64,000 bases of DNA from Schizochytrium sp. TIO01. Its lineage: Eukaryota > Sar > Bigyra > Thraustochytrida > Thraustochytriidae. The stretch is from assembly GCA_004764695.1 (NCBI GenBank), contig SMSO01000034.1, forward strand, positions 2,116,501-2,180,500, read 5' to 3'. The notes beneath the pieces are model-generated. The model saw nothing but the letters and a program-made list of their open reading frames with translations. It did no database searches and was not told where the DNA came from. Each line of letters starts with the position of its first letter. The stretch's first letter is position 1. Shown here piece after piece: positions 11,001-21,830 of the stretch. The translations under genes and the position numbers were made by a program.

Positions 11001-12449
11001 ATGGTAAGCAGACCTGGCGGATCCGCTGAAGCCTTGCGAGCAAGCGTTTCTGGTCCTGGCTCAATCGTGGAGCCCGTTGCACATGTCTTCGTGTTCGGTC
11101 GAGGTCACTGGGGGCAGCTCGGGCTGGGCTCTGACGAGAGTTTCCCAGGAAGTCCACAGCTCGTGCAAGGTCTTCTCGGCGAGGACGTGGCCTCCGTAGG
11201 TGCAGGGTATAACCACACTCTTATAGCGACCCGGTCTGGGGATTTATATGCTTGGGGTCATGGGGGATGTGGCAAACTTGGACTTGGGAAATGTACTCAT
11301 GAACCAAAACCCGTACGAGTCCCCATGTCATTCACACCTCGACAGCACTTCGCACATGTTGCGTGCGGAGATCTTCACTCCCTCGCAGTTTCCCTTCAAG
11401 GACGAGTTTTTGCATGGGGCAGCAACCTGAGAGGCCAGCTTGGGAAAACTGGAGTTTCTCATATCCTTTCGCCAACACTTGTAGAGTCCGGAGAGCTATC
11501 CAAAGCACTTGCTGTTCGCCAGGTTTATGCAGGACATTCTTACTCGGCATGTACAGATGCGACTGGAAATTTGTACATGTGGGGGTCTGGAGAGGCTGGA
11601 GAGCTTGGCTCAGGCCACTTTCAGGACAGTTCTACACCGACTCAGGTATCCTCGTTGCCTGGGCCAATTGTGACAGCAAGTGCAGGTCGTTTCCATTTTG
11701 TCTGCGTCGTTGCATGCAAACCGAGTCCTCGGACTGCGTCCTCATCTACCAACAAAATGTCAGAGCAAGTATATACGTGGGGTTGTGGTACCGGAGGGCA
11801 GCTTGGTCATGGTGACCTTGCTTCGGTGTGTGCTCCGAAGTGTGTGGACTTTTTCCAAGATCTGCAGCCATCACACGTAGCTGCAGGCGCACAGCATACT
11901 TTGATAGCAGCTTCTCAAATGCCAGGTATTTATTCTTCAAGCTCTTCTGCGGCCACGGCAGTATACGTCATGGGCACGGTGTTCGAGGATATTGACTCAA
12001 GCGATCAGCAGCGCAAACAATGTACTACTGTCCCACTTGAAGTTGAGGCTACACGTGGATTGAGAATTCAACATTTGGCAAGTGCTGCCTTTAGAGTGGT
12101 TCTTTCTTCTGACGATGGTCGTGTTGTGTGGTGGGGTATGCCATCTAGCCGTACACAGCCTACAACGATTGCTCGTTTGCACTGTCAGCGCGTTGTGGGA
12201 ATTTACGCAGGTGGCGGTGATCATGTGTGTTTTCGTATTGATGAGGCGTGGCTTCAACATGCAGAGGTTACTCGTTGTATGGAATGTCAGCAAGAATTTA
12301 GTATGGCACAATTTAAGCATGCCTGCGTTCGTTGTGCAAAGGTGGTGCACAGCAGTTGTTCAAGCCATCGATGTCTCATTCCGGAAATTGCAACTCGGCC
12401 GGTGCGCGTTTGCGATTCTTGTTTTCGATCACTCCAAGAAGGCCGTTAA
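11001..12449 (+). CDS. RCC1-repeat beta-propeller protein with C-terminal FYVE-like zinc finger
   Basis: The product is 482 residues from the ATG at 11001; upstream in-frame sequence offers only a non-ATG start. RCC1 blades run from about residue 30 to 400, seen as repeated G-x-x-x-x-G-Q-L-G signatures (GRGHWGQLGLG, GHGGCGKLGLG, GSNLRGQLGK, GSGEAGELGSG, GCGTGGQLGHG). Residues ~420-482 match the FYVE zinc-finger layout: EVTRCMECQQEF, then CVRC, CSSHRC and RPVRVCDSCF. FYVE domains bind phosphatidylinositol 3-phosphate on endosomes, and RCC1 propellers often act as small-GTPase exchange factors or scaffolds. Two departures matter: the basic RRHHCR patch is KHACVRC here, and the expected fifth zinc cysteine is a histidine (VHSSC). 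The domain may therefore fold but bind lipid poorly. RCC1-FYVE fusions are known in plants and protists. The molecular partner is unknown. Confidence 0.85.
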   Translation: MVSRPGGSAEALRASVSGPGSIVEPVAHVFVFGRGHWGQLGLGSDESFPGSPQLVQGLLGEDVASVGAGYNHTLIATRSGDLYAWGHGGCGKLGLGKCTHEPKPVRVPMSFTPRQHFAHVACGDLHSLAVSLQGRVFAWGSNLRGQLGKTGVSHILSPTLVESGELSKALAVRQVYAGHSYSACTDATGNLYMWGSGEAGELGSGHFQDSSTPTQVSSLPGPIVTASAGRFHFVCVVACKPSPRTASSSTNKMSEQVYTWGCGTGGQLGHGDLASVCAPKCVDFFQDLQPSHVAAGAQHTLIAASQMPGIYSSSSSAATAVYVMGTVFEDIDSSDQQRKQCTTVPLEVEATRGLRIQHLASAAFRVVLSSDDGRVVWWGMPSSRTQPTTIARLHCQRVVGIYAGGGDHVCFRIDEAWLQHAEVTRCMECQQEFSMAQFKHACVRCAKVVHSSCSSHRCLIPEIATRPVRVCDSCFRSLQEGR

Positions 12450-14227
12450 TTACTGGATCAATGTACTATGATTGTTATAGATCACAAAAGAATACAATTT
12501 TCAATTGTTTCCTCTTTTACATTCTCTGAATGGGCAAAGCTAGAAGCAGATCAAGACAAGCAAATAGCGTGATGAAAGATAAGTCCTAAATCACCTATTT
12601 GCAAAGCTAAGAAAACCAAGTGTACAAAGAAATCAAACGTATGTAGAAAGTAAGAAACTTTTTGAGAGTTGAGAAGAGAGAGAGGTTTTAAAGTCGGTTG
12701 TTTCCACCCAATGTACTTGCGTGACTCCACAGAACGTCGCGACCGCATGCTCAAGTCCGGACGCCAACGGGCTAGTATTGCCTCCGTTGAGGCACCTCGA
12801 GACACGACGCATGTGACGCCTGTGTGAATCTGCAAGACATTGTTGAAAACGAATGTGTTGTTTATTTTTTTCTTCGTTTTTGCTTGTCACGTAATATTTG
12901 ATTTTTTTTTTTTCGCTTTTCGGCCTGTTTGCTGGGCGTCCGGGCACCAGCCCCAGGCACTCCTTCTTTGTTGATAAGATGCTAGCAGGTCCCTCTTATG
13001 AGGAACACGGCAGCAGCATCAGTCCATAACATTATCCTCACATAAGGAGAGCAGACACGGCAGATTACTTAGTTTGGGCCAACCAGAGACACGAGGTCTC
13101 GCCGGACACCAGATAAAAGAAATCTAACCTGTAAGCCTGCCTCCAGGTACACAAAAGGTCAGCAACTCTGCGTTCGCCAAACCCAATTAAAGGGTTGCGA
13201 TATTACACAGAGCATGCAAGTAAAATTCCACAGCGTTGTTCTCCCCCTTCTTCCTCTCCGCAGCCCCAAAGTATCAAGGGGTTGTCGAGTCGAGGAAAAC
13301 CCGGTGGGCACCACGACGATGGCAGGTTGCGCATGGGCGTGCATGACTCATGTAGTACTTTGTCTGTGTTGTGTTTAATCGTAGTTCAAGAGCCCACCCT
13401 GTGATCGCGCTACAAGAGATGAACTCTTACATAGCTGCGTCACAAGGATAATATCTATCCGTCGCGGGAGATTCATCAAGTGCACAACTTGCAAGAAAAG
13501 CCAAAGAGGAACAGGTTTATGTTGAGCCTATGCATCTTCAAATTTTCTTCATGTTATTATTGCACTTGTTGAAACCTGTGAACGGAGTACTTACTGCCAA
13601 TGTCATTGCACGCCCCATGCGGTTTCGCCATGCACTCCGCGGAGCATCCGCCCGAAGTCTTCGTTTGTCCCAGAAGCACACGCACCCCACGCGTATCGAG
13701 AACTCACCCGGCTTCCCTGAAAATCCGTTCATCGCAACAACCAACATTATCAAATTTAGGCTGTTTGCAATGAACACGATAGTTTAGAGAAGCCAGGCAA
13801 GGAATAAGTAAAAAAGTAAAGGAAACGGTCGAGCAAGAGGCCTGGGATCAGTTCACTGGCTCGATGGCCAAATAAAGCAATCTTGCATCTCTGTTGAATT
13901 CTGTTCAAACAATCTCTGCTTCTTAAGGGAGGCACGGGCCGATCCTTTTTGATGAAGCGAATCTTCCTGCCGCCCCTCGCTTTTATACCAGATCGTGCAG
14001 ATGCATACTTTAAGCGCACCTGCATCGATTGATGTGCGATGGACCACAATAAAGAGAATTCTGCAGAGGTCAACGAATGGGTACGAAAAAGCATTGAGAC
14101 ATTACGCGCGCACACATCCATAGATCTCTTGGTCAAGAAGTTGTTCGAATTAGCCAACAGGAGCCAAAAAGGCACAATCGAGACTCACCAGAGCCAGCCA
14201 ACTGAGTTAAGCCACAGGCAATCACGC
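12450..14227. other. Convergent spacer between RCC1-FYVE and PABP genes
   Basis: No firmly supported gene. A 38-codon open frame at 12711-12827 (plus strand) encodes a charged peptide that could be a short ORF or a lost exon. Another frame at 13530-13787 begins with a hydrophobic stretch but has no recognised domain. A T-rich run lies at about 12902-12913. The right end is the 3' flank of PABP. Confidence 0.5.
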
Positions 14228-16570
14228 TTACTGCTGCTCGGCCTTCTCCTTAGCCTGGCGAAGAACACGGAGAGCCTCCTGGATCTTGGCCTCAAGAGAG
14301 TCCGGGGACTCGAGGAGGTGGAGAAGCTCTGGGTTGTCCATCTCGAGGAGCATGCCGGTGATCTTGCTGGCAAGCTGGGGCTGCTCACGCACGATGAGCG
14401 GGTAGAGACGCTCACCGATCATGTTCTTCTGCTCCTTCTCGGAGGCAGAAGCAAGAGCGGCGGCGGTCAAGGGCTCAGGGCCACCCTGCATGGGCATACC
14501 CATGGGCATCTGCTGCTGCATCTGGCCCATGTTCTGCTGGGGAGCACCGGGCTGGTTGCGAACGTTGGCGTTGTACTTGAAGTTGGCGCCCTGCTGCTGG
14601 GGGGCACCGTTCTTGCCGCCACGGCCACCACCACGACCTCCGCGGCCACCACGGCTTCCGCCACGGCCCATCTGCATGTTACCCATGCCTTGCTGCATGC
14701 CCTGGGGCATACCCTGAGGGGGCATGTTCTGGGGCATACCGGGCTGCATACCTTGAGGAGGCATGTTCTGGGGCATTCCGGGGTACTGGGGCATGCCACG
14801 TCCGGGCATTCCGCGGGGAGGGATCATGATGGGCATGTAGCCGGGTCCGTATCCGCGAGCCTGGGGGGGCATAGCACCAGGGGGCATGCCGGGCATACCG
14901 CCGGGGGGGACGGGCATGCCACCAGGGACACCGTAGGGCATCATGGGGTTCGGGTACATCTGCTGCATACCGGGCATTCCGCGGGGCATGCGGCGGTGCT
15001 GGGCCTCGAGCTCTGCGCGGCGGGACTCCTTGCGCTGAGCGAGGGCAACAAAGATGGGCTTGCCCTTGAGCATACGGCCCTGCATCTCGGTGATGGCCTT
15101 GAGGGAGCTCTCGGGGTCGGCGAAGCAGACGAAGCCGAAGCCCTTGGAGGCTCCGAGCTTCTTCTTGGACTTCTTGTCGCCCTCCTCGCCCTCCTCGGTC
15201 TCGTCTTCCTCCTTCTCGGCGGCGTCCTCCTCCTTGGGCTCCTCGTCCTTCTTGTCGGCCTCCTTCTCGGCGGCGTTCTCTTCCTTGGGCTCCTCGTCCT
15301 TCTTGTCGTCGGTCTCCTCGCCGTCCTCCTCCTTGGAGTCCTCAAGGGGCTCACGCATCACGCGCACAGAGGTGATCGAGCCAAACTTGGAGAAAGCATC
15401 GTGGAGGTCCTCGTCGGTCACAGACTCGTGGAGGTTCTTGATGTAGACGTTGACGCCCTGGTACTTGCTCTGGCGGTCCTGCTTGATCTGCTCGAACTTC
15501 TCAGAGAGCTCGCGGTCGCGCTCGGCCTTCTTCTGGGCACGGGTCACGTAGAAGCGGGTGGTACGGCGGATGTTCTTCTTGGCCTCCTCGTCGACCTCCT
15601 CGCCCTCCTTGGGCTCCTCGTCCTTCTTGGCATCGACGTCCTCCTTGGGTGCGTCGGCGGGGAGCTTCTCGGAGTCCTCGTCGGCGGCAACCTCGAGCTC
15701 GTGGAACTTCTCGATGGCGGCGACGGCGTCCTTGTGCTCAGCGTAGTCAACAAAGCCGAATCCCTTGGACTTGCCCTCGGCGTCCTTCATGATGACACAG
15801 CTGGAGACGGGGCCAACCTCGGCGAAGTACTTCTCGAGGCGCATGTCATCCCAGTGCTTGGGCACGTTCTTGACGTAGAGGTTGGTCCACTCGGAGGCAC
15901 CAGGGCGCTCAGAGCGCTTCTGGAAGTGGCCGACGTAGACCTCCTTGCCGGCGATGTGCATGCCGTTGATCTTGCGGATGGCCTCCTGGGCGGCCTTGAG
16001 GGTCTCAAAGTGGACGAAGCCGTAGCCCTGGGAGTTGCCCTCGCGGTCGGTGACAACCTTGCAGGAGAGGATGTTGCCGAAGAGCGAGAAGGTATCGTAG
16101 AGAGCCTTGTTGTCAATGCTGAGGTCAAGGTTCTTGACGAAGACGTTGCCAGCGCCGGTCTTGCGGAGAGACGGGTCGCGCTGAGACCACATGATGCGGC
16201 AGGGGCGATCCTTGATGAGGGTGTAGTTCATGGTGTCGAGGGCACGCTCAGCATCGCCGCTGTTCTGAAAGTTCACGTAGGCGTAGCCGAGCGATCTCCG
16301 GGTCACGGCGTCGCGGCACACGCGGATGGAGGCCACAGTGCCGACGGCGTTGAAGATCTCAAAGAGAAGGGACTCGGTCACGTCCGGGTGAAGGTCGCCA
16401 ACGTAGAGCGAGACGGACTGGAAGCCCTGCTGCTGCTGGTCGGCGGCGCTCTGCTGCTGCTGCTGCTCCTCCTGGGCCTCTGAGCCGGCATCGGCGTTGG
16501 CGCCGGCATCGGCGGAGGCGGCCTGGGCCTCCTGCTGGAGCTTGGCCTCGGTGGCGGAGTCGGAAGACAT
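14228..16570 (-). CDS. PAB1: Polyadenylate-binding protein (PABP) with acidic insertions in RRM3 and RRM4
   Basis: This 780-residue protein binds mRNA poly(A) tails and links them to translation initiation and mRNA decay. The family order is complete: Q/A-rich N-terminus (1-50), RRM1 (about 53-131, SLYVGDL/GYAYVNF), RRM2 (141-218, NVFVKNL/GYGFVHF), RRM3 (229-347, NLYVKNV/GFGFVDY), RRM4 (373-515, NVYIKNL/GFGFVCF), a Met/Pro/Gly-rich linker with MPxGM repeats, an RGG box near 650, and a C-terminal MLLE/PABC domain (about 700-775, containing KITGMLLEMDN). It is longer than usual PABPs (about 630-660 residues) because Lys/Glu/Asp-rich segments interrupt RRM3 before its last strand (~293-338) and RRM4 between strands 2 and 3 (~408-474). 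Both contain KKDEEPKE repeats. Start ATG is at 16570. Very strong codon bias produces a long spurious antisense frame. Confidence 0.97.
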   Translation of the reverse strand: MSSDSATEAKLQQEAQAASADAGANADAGSEAQEEQQQQQSAADQQQQGFQSVSLYVGDLHPDVTESLLFEIFNAVGTVASIRVCRDAVTRRSLGYAYVNFQNSGDAERALDTMNYTLIKDRPCRIMWSQRDPSLRKTGAGNVFVKNLDLSIDNKALYDTFSLFGNILSCKVVTDREGNSQGYGFVHFETLKAAQEAIRKINGMHIAGKEVYVGHFQKRSERPGASEWTNLYVKNVPKHWDDMRLEKYFAEVGPVSSCVIMKDAEGKSKGFGFVDYAEHKDAVAAIEKFHELEVAADEDSEKLPADAPKEDVDAKKDEEPKEGEEVDEEAKKNIRRTTRFYVTRAQKKAERDRELSEKFEQIKQDRQSKYQGVNVYIKNLHESVTDEDLHDAFSKFGSITSVRVMREPLEDSKEEDGEETDDKKDEEPKEENAAEKEADKKDEEPKEEDAAEKEEDETEEGEEGDKKSKKKLGASKGFGFVCFADPESSLKAITEMQGRMLKGKPIFVALAQRKESRRAELEAQHRRMPRGMPGMQQMYPNPMMPYGVPGGMPVPPGGMPGMPPGAMPPQARGYGPGYMPIMIPPRGMPGRGMPQYPGMPQNMPPQGMQPGMPQNMPPQGMPQGMQQGMGNMQMGRGGSRGGRGGRGGGRGGKNGAPQQQGANFKYNANVRNQPGAPQQNMGQMQQQMPMGMPMQGGPEPLTAAALASASEKEQKNMIGERLYPLIVREQPQLASKITGMLLEMDNPELLHLLESPDSLEAKIQEALRVLRQAKEKAEQQ

Positions 16571-18594
16571 GGCTGCGAGAGGAGTGGTGGCGAGACGGGC
16601 GACGACGACGGCGGCGAAGGCGGCGTCGGCGGCGGTCTGTCTGCGAGAGTGCGGTTGCGCGGGGGCGAGATAGGGCCTTGCCGGAGGGCGGGCCGAAGGG
16701 AGGGAAGGAAGAAGGTGAGTAGGTGAGTGAGTGAGGGAGTGAGTGAGTGGTGAATGGAATCAAGCAAGGAGAGAGGGATCGAGAGCTAGAGGGAGAGAGA
16801 GGGAGAGAGAAGCAGTGGTCACTATCGATCGACCAATTGATTTGCAGAAGTAAAAGAAAAATGAAAGGAAAACAAAGGAAAACAAAGGAAAACAAATATT
16901 TACTAAAAAGAAAGTTTTAAAGGATGGTCCGTGAAAAAATTGCTCAGAGGAGAAAAAATAAAAATATCACGAAAGCGCTCTACTTCTTGAAGACAGGAGC
17001 CAGAAAAACAACCCATTGCTCTCAGGATGAATGGCCATACCCGCGGATAACGAAGGAACCACTGCTTGTTTCTTGCGTAGGTATTCAGAATTATCTGCGG
17101 TATTGACTACAACACCAATCTATGGGGTCAGGACTAATATTTGATGACCTTAAAATTAATTTTCAGGTATTTTTCAATTAATTATACGAAAATAAAGTTT
17201 TAAAATAAAAATCGACATTTCCTTTCTTTTTTTTGCTGCTATTATTTCATCATAACTGCAGAAAGTAAAGCGAAGGTTTTTATAGTACTTTCAGAAAAGG
17301 GATGAACGAGCAAACGAGAGTCACCCATTTCTAACTTCAAGAAAGAAGGCGCAACCTATTCACAAAGTTTGGTTAAGTTTTAAAAAGAGCGAGGGAGAAA
17401 CAGTCGTGTTGTGCAAAGCGTTTCATCCAATGAATACGGAGATCAATCAGAAAAGCAAATGATGAACGATGAACAACTAAATATGGAAATGAAGCACCGC
17501 CTCTGAAAGGAAAGGCTTACTTTTATGGTTAGTACCTTCTTATCCACTCACTTATTCACTTATTATAAGTTACGTTCTCTGAATGGGTGGAGGAATGAGG
17601 TAAGACGTACCTACAATCTTAGAACAGGTAACCGCAGCTCACCTTTTGCGTCAGAAGTTAAAACCCATTCTTCTTCTTCTTCTTCTTCGCTATCATTGCC
17701 TCTCGTTCGTTCATTCACGATCGGGGTTTCTTGACAAGGTCTGTGAACGAAGGAAGCTACGTCAACGAGTTCTCCCGCAAACTCGCTTGAATTCCCAGAG
17801 AATCGATGCTGTTTTCTCATTGATGCAGTCATAAATTCATTCATTTTTCAGAACAGCTTGATATATAATAAATAAAGGAAACAACTTTTCATTCATGAAT
17901 TATTCATTCGCCGTTAGCGCCTCTTCAACCACCATTACCTTCACTGAGCACGGGTCCGTGCGTGACATTAGGAAATAAACTTATATACAACTACGCCAAA
18001 TGATGATTGTGGCGCAGTCTCGAATATCCTCGTTTAGATTAAGAGCGATTGCAATGAGAGTTATCCATTCAAGTTCTTGCAGACGTCAGAGCTGTTGAGG
18101 ACAAGGAATTGCAATCAATCGCCTCTCCGAATGAATTCCTTCACCACCATTGAGGAGAGCCTTCGAAAGCTGCAAAACATAACACCATATCGGCGTCAAA
18201 TTTTATAGCTTCGTGGTTTTACAACCTCAACCAAGCGAAACCAAGCTCCACGAGCAGAAGAACCTGGAGTTCTTTGGAATTCACCGCAATCAATTTATCA
18301 TACAGCAACCATTAGGTACCTACTATGGACAGAAGCTATAATTACGATGCATCGTACAACTTAAATTCATGAATGCGCTATATAGTTACAGTTATAAAAT
18401 CGACCTCATTTCGAATAACTCCGTCTGATTCTTTAAATAGCGATGTAAACATGGGGCAGGCCGACTTCGTTTCAATCCTTTTGCCTCTTCATCGCAGCAA
18501 CCTTTCCGATTCTCATCTTGCGAACTGCTGACCTGGCAACTTTATGTAGATTAAAGGAGATTATTGGCTGTCAGCTCTCGACTTCAGAACCCTC

Positions 18595-18599
<5 letters not shown>

Positions 18600-18627
<28 letters not shown>
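18600..18627. repeat. Poly(A) tract
   Basis: An uninterrupted run of about 28 A sits in non-coding sequence 130 bp before a GAAA array. It is not preceded by a recognisable retrocopy or element, so it is called a simple homopolymer. Confidence 0.9.
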
Positions 18628-18628
<1 letters not shown>

Positions 18629-18760
18629 GATAACCTTGGACTTGCTATATGTCAGATCTATACCCTTCACTAGAACCTTCTCTCTGTTGAAGATTTTTTT
18701 AATTTCATTTTTATCTTCTCTTTGTTCAAGTCATTCAACAAATTTATTTTTTAAAAGAAG

Positions 18761-18762
18761 GA

Positions 18763-18850
<88 letters not shown>

Positions 18851-18851
18851 A
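18761..18851. repeat. (GAAA)n microsatellite
   Basis: About 22 near-perfect copies of the tetranucleotide GAAA on the plus strand. The open frames across it on both strands are artefacts of a stop-free repeat. Confidence 0.97.
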
Positions 18852-20695
18852 GGTTAATGGAGATGATGATGTAAGAAATGGAGCGAGTGAAACTGAGAGA
18901 ATCGTTGGATTCGCATGAGTTTAACAGGAATTGAAGCCCTCGACTACAGGAATGCCCACACGCCAACTGACATGGCCCGAGCAAGGCGTGAAGGGCGACT
19001 AAAGTTAGTTTTTTCAATTGCAGCGCGTCTAAGTGAGAAGTTCTTGCGTAATCTTGGTGTTAAGCGAAAGAACTAAAGACGAGTTCTGTAAAGTAAATTA
19101 TTTATTCTTATTTTATTAAGATAAGAAGTCACTGCATCGAATATAGTTATAGTTCGTGACCCTTTGTGACAGCTCTTTTAAAAAATGTTATGCTACAGAC
19201 CCGCTCGATGTAAGTTGTACTTTGCTTCCTTGAAAACTTTGCGGTGCTCGATTTGCAAGAAGCGTGGCAAGTTCTCAACTCTGAGAATCTATCCTTTGCG
19301 CTATGCTTTTGCTCAGCGCCACCCATTCGTTCACATGACCTTTGAATTTCCTACCAATAAAACTTTTTTTCTTTCTCCTTTGTTTGGAATTAGTATCGTT
19401 TCTGATTTTTACTCAATTTTTAACTTTCAACAAAAGATCTTCAGGAGATTGATTCATTTGTTCTAAAGTCTTCGATATCTACATTTTATGAATCATAGTT
19501 ATCACATCCTCTTGCTTAAGCCTCGAAGTTCAAGCCCTGTGAGCTATGAAGAACCACTCTTATGAACAGCTGACGCCTAGTTTGGGATATGTTGATTTTA
19601 TTACAATATCACAGCTCTTTCTTGATCTTATCTTCTTTTTCGAAAGATTGAAAATACAAGAACTCGAAAAACATTAGTTAGCCGTACCTGCTAGTAGCTA
19701 GTAGATCCTACAGCCTGGCATTCCACGCAAGCATAACACATAAACAAGGCTGGGATCATCCTGCAATATTACAGAAGCGGTTACACTCTTTAAAGAATTT
19801 AGGATGGCGTATCCTCACGTTCATCCACAGGGTAAATTTGATAATTAGCGAGCAAGCTTGCTAGGGGTAGTGATGTAATGAGTATGATACTCATAGTCAG
19901 ACTTGATATTACATCAACCCGCAATGTCAATGGAGAATTTATGGCGCGTTTTTGAAGCCGAAGAATTTCTCTTTGCCTAAACCCGCAATTCTACTGCGGA
20001 ATTCCAGAAAGCATTTATTGAAAAGTAAAATAAATAATTTAGACTCCATCTTACCTTACCTGGCGTTAAGAAGTAGGAACCCATGTAGAACCTGGCCCAG
20101 ACTGCACACTGCAAGTATGAAAATATGTATTATTAAAATTTGCCTATTTTACAAATTACATATATAGCAAATAACACTAATTCAAGAAATGGTTGTGGCT
20201 CCAATGAAGCTACAACTTCATTTGCAAGTGATATGCATTTGACAGCAGAATGTGGCATGTTTGTCTGTGAATTCTGGGAAGAAAAGTCAGGAACGTTGAC
20301 GGAGCCTCCGCTAAGCGCAGGAAATTAAACAGGAAATTGAAAAGCTGACGATGACGAGGAGGAAGCACCTAGCATGTGACCATTCCGGAAACCTCGCTGT
20401 ACATTTGAAGATGAAGAACTTCAATGGGAAACACAATAACAGAATCAGTACAGTCTTGATGACTTCATCATACTATAGCTTTGGTCCTGCTCGCTGGACT
20501 TCAACAGCTTTGATGAGTGTTTCTGATTCCCTGATTTAGTGTCTTCTTCTAAAATTGCCTGCTGCGCCATAATATCAATCAAAAATTCTGTGCTGAGAGA
20601 GATTTTATAAATATCTAGCATGATTAGTTATTCATAGCACAGCACCAACACAATAAATAAAACTCTTCGATAAGTGCAAACAGTAGCGTATTAGA

Positions 20696-20715
20696 AAATA
20701 ATAATAATAATAATA

Positions 20716-20746
<31 letters not shown>
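20696..20746. repeat. (AAT)n microsatellite
   Basis: Trinucleotide AAT repeat of about 17 units with one interruption (agt), in non-coding AT-rich sequence. Confidence 0.95.
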
Positions 20747-20803
20747 GCAGTCTCAACCATTCATTCATACTATCAAATATTGACTGGTCGCGATGGGAAC
20801 TCA

Positions 20804-20887
20804 ATACCCTGCCCCTTCCCCACGTCGCGCCACGGCCGTGTCATGAATACTGATATGAAGAACTCACCTTTGTGAGGGGCAGGGTAT
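20804..20887. repeat. 13-bp inverted repeat enclosing a palindrome
   Basis: ATACCCTGCCCCT (20804-20816) is the exact reverse complement of AGGGGCAGGGTAT (20875-20887). The 58-base interval contains the perfect palindrome CACGGCCGTG (20831-20840). The surrounding sequence is strongly AT-rich, so this GC-rich arrangement is unlikely to be background. It could be a structured RNA, a protein-binding site or a small element remnant; no target-site duplication was seen. Confidence 0.7.
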
Positions 20888-21589
20888 AAATATATTAGAT
20901 TTTAGCATTCTGTGCAGATTGTCCCAGGACCATGTCGTAAATACAGAGACCAAAACATCCGAGGCTTCACCATGCTCGGTCAATACGTCTATAAAACTTA
21001 GATGAATTGATGCAATGACTAAGTGTGGAAATGATAATAGTCCATGTGCTTAGGGTCAAAAATTGTACCATTGTTTCCCGGTTCTACGCAGAACTTGTCA
21101 AAGTTCTTCAAATTACAAACTTTTCATTTAAATCTATAAACTTCCTTTTTCAAATTCTTAAAAAAAGTATTTAAATTGAATAATAATCAAGTTTATTTAC
21201 TTCACCTTTTAGAATAATGAAATAGACACGTTTGGATATTTTTTATTATTTTCCCTGACAATAACAAAGCTAAACTAGAATTCATTCTAGCTCGCAACTT
21301 TGGGTTTCCCTAGATGGATATTCGATCGAGCAAGCACTTCATGTGCTCGCTTCTTTTCATTTCATTCCTTGGCAAGATAGTTCTGAGAACCTTGCCAAGG
21401 TTTTCTCAACTGTGCCAATTCCTACTACCATCAAAACGGTGGTTAAAAGATTTTCTTTTATTATATTTAATTCTTAAATCATATTATTATTTTCCTTTTA
21501 TCATTACAGTTTCTTTCTTTCTCACAAAATAAAAATCACTATGCTCCGTTTTCATTAAATAGCATAACAAACATCCTCTCAATAATAAC

Positions 21590-21830
21590 TAACTACGTAG
21601 GTCTAGAGCAACGTTGCTGAAAGGAGTTCCGGCGCGGGTTCGCGCCGAATGAAAGCTACCCTACAATCTAGGCCTCCGAAATCTAACCGGGTTTCCTCGT
21701 AACCTAGATAAACCTAACCGATCGACTGTAAACCCAAGTGGACGGGGAACCCAAACTTGCTCCGAGGAACGCGGGGAACAGATAAAATTGGCTGGCGGAG
21801 GAGCTCACTACTCTGGACTCCATTCATTTG
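21590..21830. other. GC-rich island with nested hairpins, possible structured RNA
   Basis: This ~240-base stretch is clearly GC-richer than the AT-rich DNA around it but has no open frame with protein features. It contains a perfect 6-bp GC stem with a four-base loop (GGCGCG-GGTT-CGCGCC, 21631-21646) and a second 6-bp stem pairing TCTAGG (21667-21672) with CCTAGA (21703-21708). It does not fit a tRNA cloverleaf. A small non-coding RNA is possible but unproven. Confidence 0.3.

Noticed and set aside
14039-16483. 814-codon open frame on the plus strand, antisense to PABP
   Set aside because: Its sequence is Leu/Gly/Val/His-rich low complexity produced by the strong GC-biased codon use of the PABP gene. 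It has no domain, whereas the minus strand encodes a complete PABP.
18600-18627. Poly(A) tract as a possible retrotransposon tail
   Set aside because: No open frame, no target-site duplication and no element-like sequence precedes it.
18564-19017. Open frames across the GAAA array on both strands
   Set aside because: A tetranucleotide repeat without stops gives endless KERKKERK or FFLSFFLS peptides. Not coding.
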